The notes: generated by a model from the letters alone, not told the origin. DNA of 64,000 nt from Coptis chinensis (GCA_015680905.1 CM027377.1:57495501-57559500), one strand, 5' to 3'; counted from the stretch's first letter, positions 21,483-33,063 are shown. Numbers and translations: made by a program.

Positions 21483-21793
21483 AATAACTACTCTCTAGAA
21501 AAGCTGCAAACGACCCTAGAAAACTCATAAAAAATCAGAAAATTTCTGGGGCTACGAAGGTTAGGGCCCATGGTGCGCTCAGAAATGGTCTTGGTAGGGC
21601 GCGGGTCGCGCTCCTATCAAATTTGAGTTACAGTGTTTTCAGTGCAAGTTGTGCTCAGAAATGGGGTGTGTTGGGCGTGGGGCGCGCTCCGTGTATGAAG
21701 AACAGGGTGCAGTGAAAAACAAGAGGAAAATTGGAGGTTTAAGGTGAGAGATGAAACTGAGATGTGTGGGTTTTGAATGTAGAATGAAGGAAG

Positions 21794-21802
21794 TATATAT
21801 AA
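21794..21802 (-). promoter_or_regulatory. TATA box ahead of Ath5 extra ORF
   Basis: TTATATATA on minus, about 310 bp upstream of the ATG at 21482. The aligned position in Ath6 reads TATTTAAA (52515-52522), between matching flanks (CC before, ACTTCC after). The leader is CA- and CT-rich. An internal promoter or a splice-leader role is inferred. Confidence 0.45.
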
Positions 21803-22329
21803 GGTTTTAGTTTCTGAAACGAATTAACAAGTTGCCAAAAAAATTTAAGGCAATTGTCGAAAACAAAATATTTCCAAAACCTAAAATGGAAACAACCCAG
21901 ATTCATTATTCCAAAACCAACCTAATAGCTTTTAGATTGAATTTAGAATAACAACTTCCTAACACATTGAAATTTATCCTACCACAATATCTAATCATAG
22001 CCACACCAATAATGGCAACCTCTCAACCAACTCATTGCAAAATTAGTTCTAAAATGGTGGATCAGATAAAAGCAATGCTAAAAATAATAATACCACCCCC
22101 AAACAATTCGGGAAGGTGGGATTTACGCAAAAATCATCGCATGCTTAGACAAACCCAAAGTTAAATTCAAATAGAAATTCAAATAATAATTAACTACAGA
22201 ATTCAAATTTAACTACTAAATTTAACAACTTAACATCCAATCTACTAAAAACAATAAAAACATCAAAACAACAAATTTATAGAACAGAGTTTAGGATGGA
22301 AATACCAACACCCCACCCCAAAACAAATT
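21803..22329 (-). mobile_element. Ath5 spacer before the extra ORF
   Basis: Non-coding. It carries two further polypurine-like motifs (plus strand CCACCCCCAAACAATTC near 22093 and ACACCCCACCCCAAAAC near 22310). The second marks the point where Ath5 and Ath6 (54750) rejoin after the pol region that Ath5 lacks. Confidence 0.55.
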
Positions 22330-23562
22330 TTATAGAATAGAGTTTAGAAAATTTGTTTTAAATGTGGGTCTTTTAAAATTAGATTCCCAAGACTTCATCT
22401 CTAACATATGTATATAATGAACATGCAGTTTACCATATATCAACAACCGAAATAGTTGTGGATCGGTCCATAAATAATGATCACAGGAAACATACCCAAA
22501 CACAATCAAGCACCAAGATTTCCCGTGACGTGGCGTAGTGGAATTAGAGTGAATGCAGATAGACGTAGAACCTAACCTAGCATGCAAAGTCTTCTTTTTC
22601 CTCCAACGAAAGGGTGTCCAAGTGAATGATCGTGAGAAAATGGATGTTTGTGGAAGATAAGTTGGATATGTATAAGTTTCAGAAGGAAAGAATGGAAAGA
22701 ATGGGAATGTGGGTTTAGCACAAAACTCATTCATGGTGTAGGTAGGAACTGTCTCAATTCTGAAAATAAAGGTGTCAAGTGCCTTTTCCTTAGGAATTAT
22801 TTCCGTATTAGGAGAATTTAGAAAATTATTAAGCACAAGAGAAACAAGAGGGTCAAGTGCAAACTCAAGGTTCCTTTGAAAAGGTGGAAGGTGGGGAAAA
22901 TTGGTGATGGAATATGAATGAGTGACAGGATGATGTGAGGTGGATGAATGGGGCTCGGCTAGAGCTCTCAGGTCTCGATTATCAGAAGTCTTGAGATATG
23001 CAAGACATTCCTCAATAGGTGGGTCAAAAGAATCACTGGGATAGAGGGTGAAAAATCCATCTTCCGTCATAGCGTCAAGGGATGAATGGATGTTGACATG
23101 GAGGGACTCGCGAGGTGGCAAGGAAGAGTTGCAAAAGAGTCGAAGGAAATATTTCTCGACTTCCAAGGAGTTATCGTCGAAGTTGGAACTTCCAAAGGAA
23201 ATGAATTTGTGCATCTGGTTATCAAGAAATGTGGTTTTGAAAAAATCTTGAGCTAAGCTCTCGATCATGCTAACCTTTCCATCCAAAGTCGTATCTGGGA
23301 ACTGTTTTGTCATTTTAAAAGCATTAACCTCAACAGAAAGATAGCCAAAAGACATGGACATCGAACCATCGTGGCAGTTTATGAGCGCGTTGGTAGTAGC
23401 CAAGAAAGGATGCCATAAAATGATGGGAACAAAGTCGTTAGCAACTTTTGTATCAAGGATAACAAAATCAACAGGATAGTAGAAATCTTGAACCTTAACA
23501 AGCATGTTTTCAACCACACCCTTAGGATACTTAATAGACCAATCAGCTAATTGCAACGTCAT
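22330..23562 (-). CDS. Ath5 protease C-terminus fused to a unique tail
   Basis: An open frame of 410 codons, the longest uninterrupted one in the window. Residues 1-140 are Athila protease and linker: SIKYPKGVVENMLVKV, YPVDFVILDTKVAND and VSMIESLAQDFFKTT, each matched in Ath6 (58058-58560). After about residue 145 (near 23130) similarity stops. A tail of about 265 residues follows, rich in Ser, Pro and aromatic residues (LPPFQRNLEFALDPLVSLVL; PTFPFFPFFPSETYTYPTYL; RWRKKKTLHARLG). RT, RNase H and integrase are absent. The ATG used is not the natural start, since the frame continues upstream through a single stop near 23618 into gag. The function of the tail is unknown. Confidence 0.72.
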   Translation of the reverse strand: MTLQLADWSIKYPKGVVENMLVKVQDFYYPVDFVILDTKVANDFVPIILWHPFLATTNALINCHDGSMSMSFGYLSVEVNAFKMTKQFPDTTLDGKVSMIESLAQDFFKTTFLDNQMHKFISFGSSNFDDNSLEVEKYFLRLFCNSSLPPRESLHVNIHSSLDAMTEDGFFTLYPSDSFDPPIEECLAYLKTSDNRDLRALAEPHSSTSHHPVTHSYSITNFPHLPPFQRNLEFALDPLVSLVLNNFLNSPNTEIIPKEKALDTFIFRIETVPTYTMNEFCAKPTFPFFPFFPSETYTYPTYLPQTSIFSRSFTWTPFRWRKKKTLHARLGSTSICIHSNSTTPRHGKSWCLIVFGYVSCDHYLWTDPQLFRLLIYGKLHVHYIHMLEMKSWESNFKRPTFKTNFLNSIL

Positions 23563-24856
23563 TTTAGTAGGTTTAATCTCTTGTAGACCTATTTGTTTAT
23601 ATAAATAATACGGAAGTAACTAAACACTCGTCCCCAGGTCTAATAGCGTGGTCATCGTGTGGGAATCTCCTAAGGTGCATTGTACAGTAGGACGACCAGG
23701 GTCCTTAAACTTAACGATTTCATTATGTTCTGATAAAGTTGGAAATTGTTCAGTTAAAAAGGCGTCTTTAGGAATATTTGTCTTACGCCTAGTAGTACAC
23801 AACTCTTTAAGAAACTTAGCATGGTGAGATAACTTTTTAATTACTTCAAGAAAGGGTAGGTTTATCGTTAGATTTTTTAAAACTTCCTTAATCTCATCAA
23901 AGTTTGTATCCTTGTTTAACATTGCTAATCTCTGGGGAAATGGTGGTTTCTTTCTATATTTAGCATATGGATCAATAGGATGTCTAACCATGGCTTTTTG
24001 TTTGTTAGGTTGTGGTTTAACTGGTACCTCTACAGGGGTAGGATCTTTAGTTTCTATTTCGGTATCTAGTTCAATATCTAGTGTAGGGACTATTGGTGGG
24101 GTAACTACAAGCATAGTTACGGCATTATCAACCACTCTGCCAGAAAGGAGAGTGGTGATGGCATTTAGCTCACCTACGTTTGCATTTTCCTTACTAGTAT
24201 TACTGTTTACCTCAAAGTCTGCGTTTATTATTTTAGGATTAGGTATCGCTTGACCTAGAAACACACCTTTTAGTTGTACTTTCTCTTGTGCTAACTGTTG
24301 TAAGGAAAGTTGGATGGACTGTAAAATCTGTTGTTGGGTTTGCATAAAGGCGTCGAAACGATCCGGTTGTGGAGGAGTGTTTGCTATAGCTTATGTGATA
24401 GGAACTATGTCACGTTGATTATTAACAGGTGGGTTGTGATATTTATGATTAACCTGAACGATACCTCTATTAGCATTATAATTATTATTATTATAATTAT
24501 TATAATTACCTTGACCTTGTCTTTGTCCTTATCGTGGTGGAGCTTGGTTGTAATTGTTTGCTGGCCTAATATTTTGATTATTATACCTTGGAGGTGTAAC
24601 TTGTTGATTATTTCACCAACCGTAGTTGGGGTTTTGTCGCCAAGGTGCATTAGGTTTTCTATTAATGGAACAAACATTGTCCGGCTGTGTGGATAGTTGT
24701 TCATAGACTAGAGGACAATAGGAGTCGGGATATGCAAAACTCAAACAGAAATTACATGGAATAGAGTTGATATTCATGACAGGGGTAGGCTTTTGTTGAA
24801 TAGAAATAGCTTCTACCTTTTTAGTGAGGGATTCAATTAGAGTTTTAAGCTCAGGA
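23563..24856 (-). pseudogene. Ath5 gag and protease N-terminus
   Basis: Read right to left. A Cys/His segment CNFCLSFAYPDSYC (near 24720-24770) stands in the zinc-knuckle position. Next is an Asn/Gln/Tyr-rich tail encoded by AAT repeats (24470-24500), then QQQILQSIQLSLQQLAQEK. The basic capsid-protease linker (24345-23640: PPFPQRLAMLNKDTNFDEI, HHAKFLKELCTTRRK) follows, and then the protease start LLDLGTSV, with L in place of the usual T or S after the catalytic D. Stops occur near 24620, 24530, 24390 and 23618; most look like C-to-T changes in Gln or Arg codons. The N-terminal gag half is displaced by CACTA1 at 24857. Confidence 0.85.
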
Positions 24857-26227
24857 CACTACCAAAAAAGTGGCTTTTAGCCACAGGCTTTTTGCCGCTG
24901 TAAGGGGTTTGGTTGCTATATGATGCATGTTGCCACAACTAGTAGAAGTCGAGGCAAGAAGTAACTTTTTGCTGCACGGTTCTCCTTCTGCGGCAAAAGG
25001 TACTTTTCTTGCAACAGATGTAGTCGAGTCGTCGTTTTAAGTTAGACCTCTAGCAACAAGCAACAAGGAAGTTGTGGCCGCGGATTTAAGCAAGTCTAAA
25101 TCGTGAAAAATTATTATTTTACTATTATTAATTTATATTTGCTAAAAATAATATAAAAGGCAAGTTTTACACATTAGTTCACGCGTCTGTTTTTGTTCCT
25201 TCCTTTTTTTATTTTTGGTGAAAAGTTGAATCCCGAACCTCAAATAACAAAGTTTAGCGAGAAATAAACAAAACCAAGTAACCAAAAGAATAAAAAAAAT
25301 CATAAAAGCCCTTAATCTTTTTCACCGCTTCTTTACTTCCTACCACTGCTTTGTTCTTCACTTGACTGATCTCCATCCCCATGTTTCCTTCATCCTAGCT
25401 TCGCAGGTACTAACCTACTTGAATTGGCTGAATGATTTAATTTGATTTTTAGGTTCTCTAATTTTGTGTTTGCAATGGAATTAATGGATTGAGTTTATAA
25501 TTTTATTCTACACTATATCTGGATGAAAGGTGTGACTTTTAAGTTTAAAGCTTCTGCTTCCTTTTTATTTAAAGGGAAAGTTTAGAACTTGTGCATTTAC
25601 TTTTTGTTTTATACATCCAACTTCCATTGTTATAGATTTGTGACTATTACTGAGGGATTCCTATATTTTTTTTTACTTTATAGATATTTTTCGGACTTGT
25701 AAAGTTGGGATGTTTAATTTTGATAGGTTTTTTATTGTATGCTTAGATATTAATATTGGTATACGTGAATATATATTGGGTCAATGGACGTCCATATACT
25801 CCGCATGTGTTTCTTAAGTTGAGGCATGTTATTTATAGTAGTGTCAAACTAATCAAAATTATCTTTTGAAATTGTCAAAGTAAAATGTTAATTGTTATCT
25901 AGATAAAGATTTAATGTTACTTTTACTTCTCAGATATTGTTAATGTCATGTTGCAGAGCAAAGAGTTTGGTGACTCCTCTTGTTACTTTTATGGTAAATG
26001 CTATTCTCTGAGACTTAGATTTATTTTACTTTTTTGCAGTTGCAAGTATGGTTCCACATGCCGCTATAATCATCCTTACCGAAGTGGTATGCTTGCATTT
26101 CTTCCCAAATAGTTTGTGACATGCTTGTATTTGTGGCCATCTGTTAATTTATTAAAATCCTTTGATGGGATATATTGCAGTTATAAATCCTCCAGTTGCT
26201 ACTAGTCTAAGCAATGCTGTAATCAAC
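24857..26227 (+). mobile_element. CACTA1: left end of a CACTA-type transposon
   Basis: CACTACCAAAAAAGTGGC begins exactly where Ath5 gag stops matching; the preceding GGA would be the 3-bp target duplication. Subterminal repeats of the type TTGCCGC or TGCGGCAA follow (24890-25080), and a small hairpin GTGGCT-TTT-AGCCAC sits at 24869-24883, all typical of CACTA (CMC/EnSpm) ends. The right end is not in the window, because Copia1 and whatever lies beyond 64000 intervene. No transposase is seen. The interior has exons of a host-type gene, suggesting gene-fragment capture. Confidence 0.7.
25957..26227 (+). pseudogene. CCCH zinc-finger gene exons inside CACTA1
   Basis: Three short exons bounded by plausible splice sites. 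The first is 25957-25993 (ends before GTAAAT; residues SKEFGDSSCYFY). The second is 26040-26086, after TTTTTTGCAG and before GTATGC, reading CKYGSTCRYNHPYRS, the C-x5-C-x3-H half of a C-x8-C-x5-C-x3-H finger. The third starts at 26181 after ATATTGCAG and reads VINPPVATSLSNAVIN, in phase with exon 2. Exon 1 does not join exon 2 in phase and the first cysteine spacing is short, so the copy is decayed or a piece is missing. A 5' exon ending at about 25404 before GTACTAAC may precede. Copia1 cuts the third exon at 26228. Such proteins bind RNA or DNA. Confidence 0.68.
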
Positions 26228-26922
26228 TGTTGGGCTGTGGAACTGTCGAGCGAATGAAGCTCTGGTATCTCACCAGGAAGCTTGAACGACATGTGTGCAT
26301 CGTGTGGGAAGAGAGCCAAACGACTTGGCGAAGTCGTTTGAGAAAAGCGTTGAGCGGTCTACGCGCACCGTTTGGAAGTAATGTTGCAAGTTTTACCTCC
26401 CAACGACCTGATGGTGTCGTTTGAAGTTAGAGTTCTGAAACTTTTCAAAATTTCGACAGATTATCGATATTTCGGCCCAAAGCCCATATTTCTCACCTTT
26501 TTCTATGTGTACCTATATAAAGGAAATAGATTAGGGTTTTGAGACAACTTTGAGAGATTCATTTCTTGGGTATTGTGGGAGCTCTATTGAGCTAGGGTTT
26601 TGAGTGAGGCCTCTTGTTCTTGATTCTTGATATCTCTTGTAAACTCTCCAATCTTTGTTATAAAGGAAACTTGGCTCTTGTGTGGATGTAGGTAACATTT
26701 ACCGAACCACAAATCTTTATGTCTCTTTGCATATTTACTTCCTTATTAATTGTTAGCTTGTTATGGGTGATGATAAATTAGTGGCTTTGCTTGTTTGAGT
26801 TTGTTGTGATAACTACCAAAGTCTTGGGTGGGTTATTTCCTTGGTGTGAGCTCCAAGTTGAAATCATTTGGGATAGAAAGTAGCTAGATTGAGGTGTAAC
26901 TTTCTAGTGAAATCTCCCAACA
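26228..26922 (+). repeat. Copia1 5' LTR
   Basis: 695 bp, bounded by TGTTGGG...CCCAACA inverted termini. A TATATAA box lies at 26514-26520. The hairpin CAAACGACTT-GGCG-AAGTCGTTTG is at 26317-26340. The same LTR recurs at 63833-64000, where the visible 168 bases differ at roughly 11 positions, mostly transitions. It is inserted in the CCCH exon; the 5 bp before it are TCAAC. Confidence 0.92.
26514..26520 (+). promoter_or_regulatory. TATA box of Copia1 LTR
   Basis: TATATAA followed by AGG, 287 bp into the LTR, with GAGACAACTTTGAGAG downstream as the likely start of R. Motif plus position. Confidence 0.6.
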
Positions 26923-26924
26923 AG

Positions 26925-26936
26925 TGGTATCGAAGC
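26925..26936 (+). other. Primer binding site of Copia1
   Basis: TGGTATCGAAGC, two bases after the LTR. It matches the initiator tRNA-Met complement (TGGTATCAGAGC) except for two swapped bases. Standard for Ty1/copia. Confidence 0.85.
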
Positions 26937-27058
26937 ACGGTTTTGAATCATTGGAACAAAGTGAGTGAGGAAAGACTCCACCTTTAGCATTGAGAGCTAG
27001 GCATTTAAAGAAACTCCTCTGAGAGGTTCTCCACCGTTGTTTTGGTTCAGTGGAAGTC

Positions 27059-27876
27059 ATGACAACTGAAAAAGAAAGCTACAAGATAGAAAAGTTTGAC
27101 GGAACAAACTTCGCTATTGGAAGATGCAAATCGAGGACGTACTCTATCAAATGGATTTGATGGAAACATTGATAAGTGAAAAGCCCGATGAGATTCCGCA
27201 AGACAAATGGGATTTGCAAGATAGAAAGGCATTGGCCACAATCCAATTGAGTCTCTCGAAGTCGGTAGCCTTCAATATTAAAATCGAGAAGACGGCGAAG
27301 TCTCTCATGGAGGCACTTACTACAATGTATGAACAAACCTCGGCCGCGAACAAAGTCTATTTGATCACCAAACTATTTAGTATGAGAATGTCAGAGGGGA
27401 CCTCCTTCAAGGATCACCTAAATGAATTCAACCAAACTAAGGACCAATTGGAGTCGGTTGAGATTACATTTAGCGATGAGGTGCTAGCTTTGGCGATACT
27501 TGGACAATTGCCTCAAAGTTGGAAGGCGACTATGGCGGCTATTAGTGGCTTTGCGGAAATGACCAAGTTGAAGTTTGAGCATGTTGGTAGTATGGTACTA
27601 ACCGAGGAAATCTGGAGACAGGTTGTCCTTCATCTTTGGGTCAACTTCAGGGTCAGCATTGTTAATCGAAAGTAGGGAAGAAATTCAAACAGAGTCGTAG
27701 TAAGAAAAGTGGAGGGGAGATCAAAATCTCAAGCCCCGATTGCAAAGCGTTGAACACAATCCTCGAGACATAAGTGAAGTTGTATGTTACAATTGTGGTA
27801 AGCATGACCACTATAGTAACAATTGCCCGGCACCAAGAAACAACAACAACATTAATAAGAACAAGAAAAAGAATTA
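27059..27876 (+). pseudogene. Copia1 gag
   Basis: Begins at the ATG 27059 (TEKESYKIEKFDGTNF). One base is missing near 27117, so the rest reads in the frame of 27124-27675. The copia-type gag domain (UBN2 group) spans LSLSKSVAFNI, MEALTTMYEQ, KLFSMRMSEGTSFKDHLNEF and ILGQLPQSWK. A CCHC zinc knuckle, CYNCGKHDHYSNNC, is at about 27785-27826 in the frame of the protease. Gag coats the RNA and builds the particle. It is inactivated by the frameshift near 27117, the end of frame at 27675 and a TAA near 27876. Confidence 0.9.
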
Positions 27877-30096
27877 AGAAGCTAATGTTGTTGATATAGT
27901 AGATGATGCTTTGATATGTTCAATGGAGCACAAGGAGTTTTGGGTACTTGATTCCGGCGCATCTTTCCATGCTACCTCACATCGAGAGTTCCTTGAGAAC
28001 TACACCGAAGGTGACCTTGGAACGGTCTTTCTCAGTGATGACCAACCTTATGACATTATCGGCAAGGGTGACGTGCATGTCAAGATGAATGGCTCGTCAT
28101 GGTCATTGAGGGACGTCAGACACGTTCCGGATTTGAGGAAGAATTTGATTTCTGTGGGGCAATTGGCAAGTGAAGGATTTGTTACAATCTTCACCGGTGA
28201 TACTTGGAAGGTTTCGAAGGGTTCAATGGTTGTTGCAAATGGTAAGAAAGATGGTACTCTCTACATGACTGCACATGGTTGTGAGTCGATTGTCGTGGCA
28301 TATGGCAAAGAGGATCTGAATGTTTGGCACCGCAGACTTGGTCACATGAGTGAGAAAGGAATGAAAATCCTTCACTCTTCTGGTAAACTCCCAAAGTTAC
28401 AGCCGACTGAAATTGACTTTTGTGAGAACTATGTATTTGGAAAGCAGAAGCGGGTGAGTTTTCAGAGAATGGGTCAGACTCCGAAAGCTAGAAGGCATGA
28501 GTTGATTCATACAGATGTCTGGGGGCCAGCTAATGTCTCTTCACATGGCGGAAAGTCATAATTTGTGACTTTCATTGATGACCATATTAGGAAGGTGTGA
28601 GTCTATTTCTTAAGACACAAGTCAGAAGTATTTGAAGTGTTCAAGACTTGGAAGACATGGTTGAGAATGAGACAAGCTTGAAAGTAAAGAAGCTGAGATC
28701 CGGCAACGGTGGAGAGTATGAGGATTCAGGTTTTAAGAAGTACTGTGCTGACAATGGCATCAAGATGGAAAAGACTTTGCCAAGGACACCTCAGCAGAAT
28801 GGGGTTGCAGAGCAGATGAATAGAACACTTACAGTGAGAGCTAGGTGTATGCGTACACTAGCAGGCTTCCCCAAGCACTCTGGGCAGAAAGTGTTAGCAC
28901 AGCAGCTTACCTGATCAATAGAAGACCATCAGTACCTTTGGATTTTAAGATTCCCGAGGAAGTGTGGAGCGGGAAGGATGTGAACCTTTCCCATTTGAAG
29001 GTGTTTGGTTGTGTGTCCTATGTCCACATTAGTGACCAAGCTAGAAGCAAGCTTGATGCTAAGTCACTAAAGTGCACCTTCATCGGCTAGGGCGGTGATG
29101 ATTTTGGGTATCATTTTTGGGATGATCAAAATTGGAAAAGCATACGTAGTAGAGATGTTGTGTTTAATGAGAAGGTGATGTACAAGGACAAAGATGAAGC
29201 ACAAACCAAGGAATCGGGTACAGAGTATGTTGAGTTGGAAGACTTCGATGTAAGTCGCAGTATAGTGGGAGCCCCACAGTCAGAGGATGACAGTAGTAGT
29301 GACTTAGAGAATAATGAGGATACTTTACCACCGAGTCCATCTCCACCTCGCGCCCCAAGGAAGACATCCAAGCCACATGTACCGAGTACGAGATATCCGC
29401 CCTCCACTTATGTGAATTTCTTGCTACTTACTAATGGTGGCGAGCCTCAATGCTATGATGAAGCATTGGAAGCGAGTGATGCAAGCAAGTGGGAGCTTTC
29501 TATGCAAAATGAGATGAAGTCCTTCATCTCTAATGGCACGTGGGAGTTAGCCAAACTACCCATGGGCAAGAAGGCTCTAAAGAACAAATGGGTGTTTAGA
29601 GTCAAAGAGGAACATGATGGTTCCCAAAGATACAAAGCGAGGCTAGTAGTCAAAGGTTTTCAGCAGAAAGTAAGAGTTGACTTCACAAAGATATTCTCCC
29701 CAGTGGTGAAACTGAATACTATTTGGTCAATGTTGAGTATTGTTGCAGCGGAAGATTTGTATCTTGAGCAGTTGGATGTTAAAACTGCCTTCCTCCATGG
29801 TGACCTAGTTGAGGAAATTTACATGCAGCAACCGGAGGGTTTCTTCAAGAAGGGTAAAGAGAATATAGTATGCAGGCTCAGAAAGAATTTTTATGGTTTG
29901 AAACAAGCCCCTAGGAAGTGGTACAGGAAGTTTGATAACTTCATGCAAGGAAATGGCTACTATAAGTGCAATGCTGACCATTATTGCTACTTCAAGAGGT
30001 TCGACTCCAGCTATATCATCCTATTACTATATGTTGATGATATGTTAGTAGCGAGTTCTGATATGTCAGAAATTGGGAGATTGAAAGAGAAGTTGG
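27877..30096 (+). pseudogene. Copia1 pol, first part (protease, integrase, RT)
   Basis: Domains in order: protease with WVLDSGASFHAT (27950, catalytic DSG); pre-integrase zinc region with LNVWHRRLGHMSEKGMKIL (28318) and a C-x-Y-C-type segment now CENYVFGKQKRVSF; integrase core with HTDVWGP (28507) and then TPQQNGVAEQMNR (28785, catalytic Glu); RT from 29490 with WVFRVKEEHDG, QLDVKTAFLHGDL, YGLKQAPRKWY and YVDDM (30030, catalytic pair). The gene order PR-INT-RT and the sequence place it near Tnt1/Tork. Stops at about 28559, 28601 and 29088 and shifts near 28640 and 28880 kill it. At 30097 Ath6 interrupts RT; reading resumes at 62827. Confidence 0.93.
30092..30096 (+). repeat. Target site duplication of Ath6, left copy
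   Basis: GTTGG directly before TGATAAATG; the identical GTTGG follows the right LTR at 62822-62826. The Copia1 RT frame continues across if one copy is skipped. Confidence 0.95.
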
Positions 30097-31583
30097 TGAT
30101 AAATGTAAAATGAATAGTCTACCTACGAAATGAACGATGAATTCATATGCGTAAGTAAACTAAAACTAATCTTTTACTATCTCAATTATCAAAGTTTCTA
30201 CTACTCGATTTAATTGCACTAAGTGGAGTAGGAAGTTCGTTCCACTCCTAATTCCCTAGCATGGATTGTCTTCTAAATCTAAGAAATCAGTCTTAAGTCA
30301 ATGAGAGCTTTACGAAATGTTATGCTAACAAGACGCGTTATTTTAAATAACTAGATATAATAAATAACAAGATAAAATATAAACTAAAGTTAATCTACGG
30401 CTACCGGAAATACGATTGTTTGAATCTAGATAAATAAATTAGAGGGGAATTGAATCCACCTCGAATCCAACTTAACGACCTAGCGTAGAATGTTGTATCT
30501 CAATTCTCACGTTCTTACGTGAGAATTTCGAAGTTCTAATCCCTAGTGTTCATGGCATTCCTACCGGATACTAACTAGCATGTGAGGTCGCCCACCCATT
30601 CTCATGGCTTAAACAGACCTTCTAGAGTGGAATAGATTCTACAACCAATTCTATACTAACCACTAAGTTTTCATCAAGGCTTCATCAACCCCTCTAATGG
30701 AGGTTTTAGCCTTGATTCATCAAACTAACATTTCCCATTGAATTTAAACTAAACATAATGTAAGAAATGTTGATTTACTTAATTAAACAATAATGAATCT
30801 AATTTAATGGCTGGAATGAAATAAGAACAAGAATTGAAATTAGATCTAGAATGGAAATGACAAAATCGAAATTAACAAACTAACTATTTTATTTATCTAA
30901 TCAATCAAGAACAATGATTCAAGAATTTAATCTAAAATAGGAATTGAAATGGAACTAACACTTAATTAATTAATAAAACAAGATCTAGAATTCTATATAT
31001 TAATTTAGGTCTAACTAGCTACCATTAACAAAGAGTGAAGCTTTTGTTTTTATACATCCAGATCCAAAAATCGTGCATGGGCTTGGGGCCATGTTTTGGG
31101 CCAGAAAATCAGGCCCAAAACCCAATTCTTTCAGTCCAAAAAGGCCTCTTCAACTGCAGTTCGCTTCAACAGACTTTTCGTCCAATTCTGCTCCTCTGAT
31201 TGGGTCAAGGCTCGGACCATTGGAAAGCTCTTTCCGAGCCGGTCGTTTTGACATAAGGTAGGCCCAATTCCGAGGTTGGAGTCTAAAGATATGGTCTTCG
31301 AAAGTTCTGTTGACTTTGTGCACTGTTTCTGCCTGCGTGGACTTTGACTTTTCATCTTTTAACCAGGCTTCACAAAGGCTTTGTCTTCTTGAATCTTGGC
31401 CTTTAATCACCGAACTCCTTAGTAACCAACCATTGCTCCTTTATCTCATCAAAGTGGCACATTCCTCGCACATAATTGACTTTGAAGCCCGAAATACATA
31501 AAACACGTAATCGGGCCTTTAACTCTTACTTATTACTCACATAATTGGTCTAAAAGTATGACTGCTAAGGGGTTAAAACTACA
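30097..31583 (-). repeat. Array unit 1 (left edge)
   Basis: Carries the intact outer terminus TGATAAATGT. Its U3 variants (GATTGGGTCAAGG at about 31197, CCTTTAATCACC at about 31400) match the single 5' LTR rather than the core units. Confidence 0.95.
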
Positions 31584-33063
31584 ATGTAAAATGAATAGTC
31601 TACCTACGAAATGAACGATGAATTCATATGCGTAAGTAAACTAAAACTAATCTTTTACTATCTCAATTATCAAAGTTTCTACCTCTCGTCGAATAATTGC
31701 ACTAAGTGGAGTAGGAAGTTCGTTCCACTCCTAGTTCCCTAGCATGGATTGTCTTCTAAATCTAAGAAATCAGTCTTAAGTCAATGAGAGCTTTACGAAA
31801 TGTTATGCTAACAAGACGCGTTATTTTAAATAACTAGATATAATAAATAACAAGATAAAATATAAACTAAAGTTAATCTACGAAGCTACGGAAATACGAT
31901 TGTTTGAATCTAGATAAATAAATTAGAGGGGAATTGAATCCACCTCGAATCCAACTTAACGACCTAGCGTAGAATGTTGTATCTCAATTCTCACGTTCTA
32001 CGGGAGAATTTCGAAGTTCTAATCCCTAGTGTTCATGGCATTCCTACCGGATACTAACTAGCATGTGAGGTTGTCCACCCATTCTCATGGCTTAAACACG
32101 ACCTTCTAGAGTGGAATAGATTCTACAACCAATTCTATACTAACCACTAAGTTTTCATCAAGGCTTCATTAACCCTCTAATGGAGGTTTTAGCCTTGATT
32201 CATCAAACTAACATTTCCCATTGAATTTAAACTAAACATAATGTAAGAAATGTTGATTTACTTAATTAAACAATAATGAATCTAATTTAATGGTGGAATG
32301 AAATAAGAACAAGAATTGAAATTAGATCTAGAATGGAAATGACAAAATCGAAATTAACAAACTAACTATTTTATTTATCTAATCAATCAAGAACAATGAT
32401 TCAAGAATTTAATCTAAAATAGGAATTGAAATGGAACTAACACTTAATTAATTAATAAAACTAGATCTAGAATTCTATATATTAATTTAGGTCTAACTAG
32501 CTACCATTAACAAAGAGTGAAGCTTTTGTTTTTATACATCCAGATCCAAAAATCGTGCATGGGCTTGGGGCCATGTTTTGGGCCAGAGAATCAGGCCCAA
32601 AACCCAATTCTTTCAGTCCAAAAAGGCCTCTTCAGCTGCAGTTCGCTTCAACAGACTTTTCGTCCACTTCTGCTCCTCTGATTTTGGCAAATCTTGGACC
32701 ATTGGAAAGCACTTTCCGAGACGGTCGTTTTGACATAAGGTAGGCCCAATTCCGAGATCGGAGTCTACAGATATGGTATTCGGAAGTTCTATTGACTTTG
32801 TGCACTGTTTCTGCCTGCGTGGACTTTGACTTTTCATCTTTTGACCAGGCTTTACAAAGGCTTTGTCTTCTTGAATCTTGGCCTTAAATCACCGAACTCC
32901 TTAGTAACCAACCATTGCTCCTTTATCTCATCAAAGTGGCACATTCCTGCACATAATTGACTTTGAAACCTGAAATACATAAAAACACGCAATCAGTCTT
33001 AACTCTTACTTATTACTCACATAATTGGTCTAAAAGTATGACTGCTAAGGGGTTAAAACTACA
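31584..33063 (-). repeat. Array unit 2
   Basis: Core-type U3 (GATTTTGGCAAATC near 32680; CCTTAAATCACC near 32883). Confidence 0.95.

Noticed and set aside
23912..24253. 113-codon plus-strand open frame
   Set aside because: Antisense shadow of the Ath5 gag-protease linker.
24331..24704. Ile-rich frames on both strands
   Set aside because: Produced by the AAT/ATT repeat that encodes the Asn-rich gag tail in another frame.
31073..31261. A 62-codon plus-strand frame (starting MHGLGAMFWAR) repeated in nearly every array unit and in other LTRs, and a 74-codon frame opposite it
   Set aside because: It lies inside U3, antisense to the LTR. The related Ath1 LTR has the DNA block but not the frame. 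Repetition follows from the array, so conservation here is at DNA level.
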